NCBI GenBank assembly: GCA_017530965.1
Contig: JAFXLS010000095.1
Span: 1 to 64,000 of the forward strand
Direction: 5' to 3'
Length of the DNA: 64,000 bases
From: Fibrobacter sp.
GTDB taxonomy: Bacteria; Fibrobacterota; Fibrobacteria; Fibrobacterales; Fibrobacteraceae
The notes under the pieces were generated by a model, which saw only the letters and a program-made list of their open reading frames with translations, ran no database searches and had not been told where the DNA came from. Positions 9,201 through 17,100 of this stretch are shown here, one piece after another. The translations under genes were made by a program, and so were the position numbers. Numbering within the stretch: the stretch's first letter is position 1; the number at the start of each line of letters is the position of its first letter.

Positions 9201-10845
9201 TACCACGTACAGCTTTACCATCCCTGTGGACTTGACCAAGAAGGTAAATGTTACGCAGACTACTTACGATGCTCTTTCCGCCGTGGCGAACCAGACGGTG
9301 GCCCTTGACGTGCTGCATGCCAATACGACAAGTACGCCGATCAATGGCAACAGCGTGCTGAATTCTTACCCCACGAAGGTTGCGGGCCTGGATGTGACTG
9401 TCAGCTATGTTACCGACAACAAGGGCAACGTGGTGAAGCAGGCTGTTGTAAATGAGAAGGGCAAGGTCGACTCCATTGAAGTTATTACCATCTCTTACGA
9501 GACGGTGATTGACGGCCAGACGGTGAAGATTTCTTACCAGGCTGATGCCGAAACCGGCAAGGCTCTCTACGTGGACGGCAATGGCGGCTTTATCGCTTCC
9601 AAGAACGCAGACCGCTCTAGCGGAATCTTCAAGGTCTCTTACGACTATGTGGACAAGGCTACGGGCAATTCTGTGGAACTGACCTATGTCGTAGACCGAA
9701 AGGGCAACATGGTCAAGAACCCGGATGGCGACCGAGGCTACCAGGTGTCTTACACCTATGTGGACAAGTATGGCAATGCTGCCAAGCAGGCCGTGTTCGT
9801 GGTACTAGACCAGACGCTTCCGGTGGTCGAAATCCTTTCTCCCACGAACAAGCAGGTTGTCCGCTCCAATTCTGTGAAGGTGGAATGGACTATCGACGGC
9901 GTGAAGCAGGATACCCTCGTGTTGCAGGGCCTTGAAAAGGGACCCAATGTAATCGTGCGCTTCTACAAGGATAAGGCCGGTAACGAGGCCTCTGACACCG
10001 TGTACGTGATCATGAAGGACAGCAAGGATATCGATATCTCGGTGGAACAACCTGTAACGGTTGTGACCAAGGATAAGGTTGATGAATACTATGCTGCTAA
10101 TCCGCCCAAGAAGGGCCAGACCTTTGCTGTAAGCATCAGAAACCCCTCTACCGAAGAAGAAGTGGAAACCTTGATCGGTGGCAGCTTCAAGACCCAGGAG
10201 GGTAGCGGCGAGACTCCGTACCCGGGAGTCAAGAGCTCCAAGCATTTGGGCCCGACTCTTGCTCTGGATGTCAAGTTGCCTACCGTAAGCGGCGTTGGTG
10301 GCCTTGCCACCCTTGACGACTTGATTCTTCCGAATGGAAAAATTTCGAATAAGGGTATCGGCGTTGATACGACGGGTCTTGACGAAGAAGCCAAGGCTGG
10401 CTACAAGGAATACACTGTCGAAGAATACGTATCGACCTTCTGCGAACCTGGAACCACTGTTCCCAGTGATCTGAGCCAGTTCAACCTGTACGATATCAAG
10501 CTGAAAACCAGGGTCTGGGTCTATACCTCGTTGGGCAACTACGTGAACGATATCGGATTTACCCAGGAACTGAACGATCCGAATTTCGCAAATGAGGCCG
10601 GCATGACGCAGATGTTCCTTGAACTGAAACCGGATAAGGATGGCTACGTACACGCCGGGAACAAGAAGCTTATGGCTACCGGTGCTTACGTATACAAGGT
10701 CGATGCGAAGTTGACCAACCACCTGCGTTGCTCCATTCCGCCCTTCGACGGCAACAACGCTAAGGTTGCTGGCGACACCTTCAGCTCCAACGACGAACTC
10801 CTGAAGCCCTTCGGCTACAAGCGCCCGTCCCATAAGAAGAAATAG
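6283..10845 (+). CDS. Giant secreted cadherin-repeat surface protein (1520 aa)
   Basis: A signal peptide (about residues 1-23, ending TVSA-MD) precedes a beta-rich region to about 410 with alternating 'GGPILVGGDLNL' and 'GPVNVTGNI' strands and a closing 'SFISAGKITI...GQLLADVI' segment, like the choice-of-anchor A module. Residues about 415-540 resemble a Calx-beta domain. Three cadherin repeats follow (545-837), each with the LDYE/LDRE signature and DVNEPP-type linkers that normally bind calcium. The last 680 residues are shared with the 2716-aa neighbour and end in a basic tail (KRPSHKKK). The ATG has AGGGGG 7 bases upstream. An adhesive surface role is inferred from architecture. The first 1.2 kb is visibly more AT-rich in codon choice than the rest. 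Confidence 0.85.
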   Translation: MKNVRKMLDKLWVIFAMVGTVSAMDIAPFYFEHASGLDPESQEAEWDYLMKYKMFGASQINFNNTLIRVTDSVGWFGTSHGDLNLLHNGLDTIGGPILVGGDLNLHMGPEVFTNGPVNVTGNITVDAAVDFSSKGNLFNGEQCVKGSVHYLYNNFVAPIGNDPDSVAARNAKMHFGEDNYKDCFDDSKGLKVPEVKSDLFIPTLKTEPATYSTTLRTRVHKIEGGALVLEQGKTGTFVWDSLNPNNQVLEVYIPWGDSKEYYDIYLDSMNFSNSATLLFNMQPGGRLTRVFLKKGITGFSSFSNIAVQYAEYDDDGNVKKESNGDTTYVRQANADYNGTLLFYTPKDIVFPSFAGGSSIQGSFISAGKITIADHMILAGQLLADVININANFDGKNFIFVPFNPATLDFDPTALAEGKFIENNQTVLVPIKLDTLASVDVSFKYCFDIKDSSLTDPNSKIASIQDFNNITPVCGKDTGSVKILADDTIPRGIYNVYINVAIDTLFEGQETLPMKVFSLAGAVLPGNKRQGSFSLPIIDDPTPASLKKIVLDSVPENSPVGTRIDSLIAIRGDKLCTHCKFALVDSTDYVNVSESGLVTVKDSSILDYETITEIKIRVFVIDTLYQKTSDTTVTIPVLNVNESPILDAQEFDIAEHMPPKTRVDSIKWKEHDSIPEFRLDIFEAIGGATDVFAVDSTGVITTKKELDYETMETTYILVVKLVDKNNPALFDIDTMTIHVHNVNEPPVITTDTLHVTENPKKGTDVGVVEAKDPDVGDTWTFTLVKDDSDCFELAPDGSVTVKKDNCLDREKTPFVQITVKVTDVGGLSHVKNVTVVVDDVPGPTIDIVEASNEDTTWKYPEVIYTNKDSLNVCWEVNKVRQPCADTTLKPGINRICKEVCDVDGFEGCAQDCFTAYYSDISPVVTVSAANDANLASNIYTIVERPADSDTNVYVKDTVSRITVTITDKDPIDGDTTYSFTIPVDLTKKVNVTQTTYDALSAVANQTVALDVLHANTTSTPINGNSVLNSYPTKVAGLDVTVSYVTDNKGNVVKQAVVNEKGKVDSIEVITISYETVIDGQTVKISYQADAETGKALYVDGNGGFIASKNADRSSGIFKVSYDYVDKATGNSVELTYVVDRKGNMVKNPDGDRGYQVSYTYVDKYGNAAKQAVFVVLDQTLPVVEILSPTNKQVVRSNSVKVEWTIDGVKQDTLVLQGLEKGPNVIVRFYKDKAGNEASDTVYVIMKDSKDIDISVEQPVTVVTKDKVDEYYAANPPKKGQTFAVSIRNPSTEEEVETLIGGSFKTQEGSGETPYPGVKSSKHLGPTLALDVKLPTVSGVGGLATLDDLILPNGKISNKGIGVDTTGLDEEAKAGYKEYTVEEYVSTFCEPGTTVPSDLSQFNLYDIKLKTRVWVYTSLGNYVNDIGFTQELNDPNFANEAGMTQMFLELKPDKDGYVHAGNKKLMATGAYVYKVDAKLTNHLRCSIPPFDGNNAKVAGDTFSSNDELLKPFGYKRPSHKKK

Positions 10846-10860
10846 TCCCTTATTTGAGGT

Positions 10861-10882
10861 GCCCGCTTAGGCGGGCTTCTTG
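10861..10882 (+). terminator. Terminator of the 1520-aa surface protein gene
   Basis: Perfect 6-bp stem GCCCGC-TTAG-GCGGGC followed by TTCTTG, 15 bases after the stop codon. The T tract is short, so termination may be partial. The 240 bases from here to the next gene are AT-rich, with no other feature beyond a likely promoter region for the neighbour. Confidence 0.7.
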
Positions 10883-11120
10883 AATTCAGACGAAAAACGG
10901 CGGTTTGTTTCCTTAACTTTACAAAATGACTGCCGAAAAAGCGTGTCTCTGGTCACGCAATTTTGCGCTTTTGATAAAATGTGAGTTTCTTGTGAATAAG
11001 TTGGAATAAATATGAATGCTTTTTCTATATTACTATTGTAATAATTATAAAAGTTTTGTATCTTTTATAATGGTAAAATATAGGGGTGTTTTATACACTT
11101 AAGCTTTTTAGGAGTTTATT

Positions 11121-14100
11121 ATGTGGTTTGGAAAGAACATAATGACAAAACTCGGCCTTGCACTGGCCATGGCGGTCCCCGCTTTTGCTGCGGACGAAGA
11201 AAATGAAGTTTTTACTCTTGCTCCATTGACATTTCCTGGCGTGAGCGGTGATGAGGCTCAGGAACTTTGGAGCGAGTTGATGAAGTACAAACTTTGGGCT
11301 ACAACTGGCTTCGAAGTTAATAATCGCCTAGAGGTAAAAGAAGAAAAGGGGTGGGTCGGTACATCTAAGGGTGATTTTGAGATTATTGGCCCGGGTGCAT
11401 TAGTGGGTGGGCCCGTTATTATTGGTGGCGACGTTAATCTGCGTGGCTCCGATCAAGCGAAACAGACTGAGTTCTTGACTGGGCCTCTCCGTGTTGAAAA
11501 AAGGCTGACGCTTAGTACAGAAAGCCATTTTTATGGGACTGTTTGTGTTCAGGGCGATACTGTAGCCCCTTCGGGTTTACCATGGAATAGTGAATTTATT
11601 GGTGGTGTATATCAAAATATTCATGGAGAAATGAGGGTTGGTGCTACTCCGGCAACAACGGGGACATGCTCCAACGATAAAGTTGCTTTTGTTGAAAAAA
11701 AGATGACGGTTCCTTCTTTGTCGGGTGTGACGTATAAAGATGGTAATCTTGTTGCGTCGGGAAAAGACTTTAAACTTAATGTTCCCGAAGGAGAGGGGGC
11801 TTATGACCGCTTTTATGAAAGTGTTACAATTAACAGTGATTCTAGGTTGAATATTAATATGCCCAAGGGCGGGCGTTTAACCCGAATTTTTACTAAAAGC
11901 ATAACGTTTAAGGATCAGGCTGAACTTCAAGTCATGTATGATGGAACTCTTTTGTCGAATGAAGAGTACAAAGGGTTACTGATGATATACGTGTCGGGGG
12001 ATATTTATTTTGAAAATACAAACGATAGAAATTTGCAGGGAACTTTTATTAGCTCGGGAACGATTCATACAAAATGCAATATGAAATTTGCTGGGCAGAT
12101 GATTGCTAATAAAATTATTATAGGAAATGAGATTCGAGGTGATGAAGCTTTTAGGTATGTTCCTGTTGTTCCTCCTGTTATAAAACCTACAGCATCTGCA
12201 ATGGGTGGGTTTGTTGAAAATAATACGACTGTGATTATTCCGATATCGTTAAATGCCGTAACAAAAAATGGTGTTAGCTTTAAGTACTGTTTTGATTTGT
12301 CTAACTCTACGGCAGAACTTGCTGACTTTAACGTGGCTCCTAAAAAAGATAAAAATGGAGTTGAATATCCGAAGTTCCCGGTGTGTGGATCTGGGGAAGG
12401 ATCTGTAGAGATTCCTCGAAATGCAACAGAACCGGATAAGAAGGTTTATCTTAATGTGTATCTTGATGATAATGGTGATGAAGAAACTGAAATTCTTAAG
12501 TTGAAAATTTATGATTTGGAAGGTGCTGTGCTGCCTAAAAATAGTGACGGCCTATTTGATTTGAACATTTTGAATGTTCCCTTATTTGATTTTGGTAAAG
12601 TTAAAGAAAACTATTACATTGAGGAAAACTCTGCTCTAGATGATATTGTCGCCGAAATTCCTATTGAGGGACAAGATTTTACGGATTTTGTTATCAGTAT
12701 GGTTGACAATGCTTCTGATACACATCCTGTCAAGCTTAATGATTTATTTAACATCTCTATTGATGAAACAAAAAAATTAGTTGTGATTACGGTTAAGAAT
12801 CATGATGAATTAAATTATGAAAGTGATAGAATAAAGAAGATGTATCAGGTTACATTGAGCCTTCAAGATAAGGGTGGCGTAGAGGGTTGTAAAACTGTAA
12901 CCGCACAAACAACCATTAATATTAAAGATATAAACGAACCTCCGTACTTCGTTAATTTTGGACCGTATGAGGTTAAAGAACATTCTCCTAAAGGAACGTC
13001 TGTTGGTTTTGTCTTAGCGGAAGATCCTGATGATGATCCTGCGTATAACACGCTTGTTTACACAATTCCTGTAAACGAAGATAACGATAAAACGAATGAT
13101 GTCCCGTTTGCCATTAATCCCAGCACGGGTGAAATTACTGTTGCTGAGCCCAATAAAGAAAAGTTTGACTATGAAACACATCCGTTACCTTATGTCTTTA
13201 ATGTTGAAGTGTTTGACAATCTAAACCGCGTTCCGCAAGAGATTGAAATCAGTTTGATTGATATCAACGAACCGCCAATCGTGATAGACACCACTCATGA
13301 TACTATCTCGGTTGCTGAAAATTCGCCGGTTGGTTTGACGAAGATGGCTTATTTTGAAGTTTCTGATCCTGATGCCGCAGATAAAGCCAACCTGTTGACT
13401 CAGATTGTTCCGACCATTACAGATAATGAAAAGAAGAGCGGAGTTGTCTCTGCGGAAGATTTGTTCGAAATGGTCATGGAAAAGGCGAAGGATAAAAATG
13501 GCGTGGACAAGTATTGGGCCGTGCTAAAAGTTAAAGCGGATCTTGACTTCGAAGCCATTATGGCTGCTCGTGGAGATTCTGTATTTGACGTAACCTTGAC
13601 CTTTACTGATCATGGTGGTACGGGGGCAGATGCCAAGGATACCTCGTTCGTCAAGAAAATAGCCGTAACCGACGTGAACGAACCGCCTTACTTTACGTAT
13701 GTTGGCCCGTTTGAAGTTAAGGAGAATTCTGATGAGGGAACTCCTATTGGTGAAGTGATAGCTGCTGATGATGATACAAAGTCTAAATTCAATACACTTT
13801 ATTATACGATTCCGGTGAACGAAGATGCCGATCCGGATAACGACGTCCCGTTTGCTATCGTAGATAAAAAGTCTGGCGTAATTACAGTTGCTAATAAAGA
13901 GGCCTTGGACTTTGAAGATCCCAGCATTCTTGAACACAAGTTTGAATTCAAGGTTCAGGTGACCGATGGAGAATTCCTGAGAGATTCCCTGGTGACAATA
14001 ACCTTGATTGATGACGACGAACCGCCGCATATCATTCCTGAATGCGAAGGTGAAAAGTGCATTGAAATCTGCAAGGGCGATAAGTGTGAAGTTTGCGAGG

Positions 14101-17100
14101 GTGAAAGCTGCCATGAAACTTGCATCGACCACTGCGATGAACCTCGTAATCCGGCTAAAGTCTTGACCGTGACCGTGGATGAAAATTCGCCGACGGGTTT
14201 TGAAATTATCAACTATGCTGTTAGTGATGAAGACCTTCTTGTCAACCATACCAAGTTGGAAGTAACTTTCGATAACACTAACAACTCGGACGCCAAATCC
14301 CTCTTTGTTGCCGAAATGAAGAAGGTGAGTGGTCAATGGCGACTGATTATTTCTGTGAAGGATGGCTCTGCGCTAGACTATGAAAAGATCAAAGAAACTC
14401 ATGAGTTGACAATTTACGTTAGAGATCCCGATGACCGGGAGGGCTTGCGAGACTCGCTCCTCCGTATCATCAAGGTTGTCGACATGAACGAAGCTCCGAA
14501 GATCACTGGCGTTGAAGACCTGAATAATGATATTAAGGCTACAGATAAGGAGGACAATACCTTCTATCCGAAGGAAAATCTCGTAGCTGGTGGCTCTGTG
14601 GGCTACGTCCATACGTATGATCCGGATACATTGCATAAGGATGAATTCGGCTATCGCGAATTCTCGCTCGATAATCCCAATAACTATCCGTTCGAAATGA
14701 AGGACTCTCTGCTGGTCCTGACGAAAAAGCTTGACTATGAGAATGATTCCAAGGAATACACATTCGATGTCATTGTAAATAACTGTGAACGAGCAAAGAA
14801 TAGTGCCGGCAAGTATGAAAAGATTAATCCGCCGAAGTGCACTGAACCAGTAAAGCAGACCGTAACTGTTAAGATTCAGGATGTCCCCGAACCGCCGCAT
14901 ATTATTCCTGAATGCGAAGGTGATAAGTGCATCGAAATCTGCAAGGACGATAATTGTGAAGTTTGCTCTGGAGAAAGCTGCCATGAAACTTGCACCGAAA
15001 ACTGCGATGAACCTCGTAATCCGGCTAAGGTCTTGACTGTGACGGTGAATGAAAATTCGCCGACGGGTTATGAAATCATTAACTATGCTGTTAGCGATGA
15101 GGATCTTCTTGTCAACCATACCAAGTTGGAAGCAACCTTTAGTAACACTAACAATTCGGACGCCAAATCCCTCTTTGTTGCCGAAATGAAGAAGGTGAGT
15201 GGTGAATGGCGACTGATTGTTTCTGTGAAGGATGGTTCTAAGCTTGACTACGAAAAGATCGAAGAAACTCATAATGTAACGATTTACGTAAGTGATCCCG
15301 ATGATCCGGATGGTATGTATGATTCGCTCCTCCGTGTCATCAAGGTTGTCGACGTGAACGAAGCTCCGACTGCCGAAGACGCTGACTTTAAGCCGGAAGA
15401 AAACCTGCCGGATAGCGCAATCGTGGGTGAGTTGAAGGTTGCTGAGCCGGATACCAAGCATGTTCCGGAATTTGGCCATCTGGAATATTCGATTATCGGT
15501 AAGGACGAAACCTTCGTATTTGCAATGGACTCCAATAGGGTTATTGTGAATGACCCGTCCAAGATGGATTATGAACTGCCTGTTCATTTCTACACCTTCG
15601 ATGTCTTGATTGCAAACTGCGAACTGAATTCGACCTCCGGCAAGTATGATGGCGCATGCCTCTATGACACCGCCAAGGTGACGGTCGATATCCAGGATGT
15701 CAACGAGAAGCCGGAAATCATCATTGACGGTCCTACTCCGGACGGTGGTGACGATTCTGAGCCGTTCTGCGTTGCCCATTGCGATACCACGGGTCGTGGT
15801 GTTTGGAAGGATTCTATCCTTACGGTAGGTGTCAAGGAAAATACCGACGATAGTTTGCTCTCTAAGACGGGTATGGTCTTGTTCCAGTACCATTACGTCG
15901 ACGAAGATACTGGCCATGTTGCTGGTGCCAAGGTTACCTGGTTCGATGCTGGCTCGACAATTTCGAGTGTGTCTACGAAGGGTTCCGACCTCTTTAAGAT
16001 TGAGGGCAAAAACGGTGTGATTACGGTGACCGTCAAGGACCAGAAGCTGCTCGATTACGAAAAGCTCAGAAACGCAACGTCTCGTGATGATCCTGATCCG
16101 GAATACACGATGGGCATTGTCGTGACAGACCCGAAGGGATTGAAGGATACTCTCTATCGTATAATCCGCGTGGTTGACGTGAACGAAAAGCCTCTCTATA
16201 CTGCTGAACCTTGTGTAGTTGTCGAAGGCAACCATCCTGGCGACTCTATTGGCCATGTGGAACACCCGAGCGATATCGACTCCTTGTCCAGGAATCCGGC
16301 CTTGTATGATAACCAGTTCAAGATGACTGGAGGCGATTTCGATCGCTTTGAACTGAGAAAGGATTCGACGGACTTGATGAGAGTCATGCTTGCCGCTCTT
16401 GATTCGATTGACTGCGAAGACGGAAGTTATATTTGCGGCGTGGATTCCGTCTATTGGGTTGAATTGACCTATGGTGACACCACACTCAAGACTGTTTATA
16501 ACAACATTAGAATACCGGTCAAGGTGCTCGACTTGAACGAACCTCCTGAGTTTAGGACCGATACCATCGGTGTCGCTGAAAATTCTCCGAAGGGTACCGT
16601 TGTCGATACCATCAAGTGGTTTGATTGGGACCGCTTCGATACTACAATGCACTTTGAAATTTCCAACGATCCGAGCGGTTGTTTCGATATCGACGAAAAG
16701 ACTGGTGTTGTAACGGTTAAGAAGGACAACTGTGCTGATCTTAACTATGAAAAGAACCCGACCCTAAAAATCGAAGTGGCTATTACGGACATGGTGGATG
16801 TCACGGATCGCAGCCTGATTTCTGGTGGTCCCAATACGGTCAAGAAGATTATTACGGTGAATGTCCACGATGTGAACGAACCGCCTTCTATTACGGATAA
16901 GACAATTACCGTCAAGGAAGATACCAAGCCGAAGACGGTTGTCGATACCGTACGTGCTACCGATCCGGATAAGAATCCGGAATATAGGGACCTGACCTAT
17001 ACGCTTATCGGTGGCGATACGGCTACGTTCAAGATTGAACCGAAGACAGGAGCCCTGATTCTGAAGGATACGCTTGACTACGAAACCAAGAGCAGCTACT

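Noticed and set aside
7354-9318. Long minus-strand open frame (654 codons) inside the 1520-aa gene
   Set aside because: Its product is His/Arg/Ile-rich, without domains, and mirrors the codon pattern of the cadherin repeats on the other strand. The plus-strand frame has clear family motifs.
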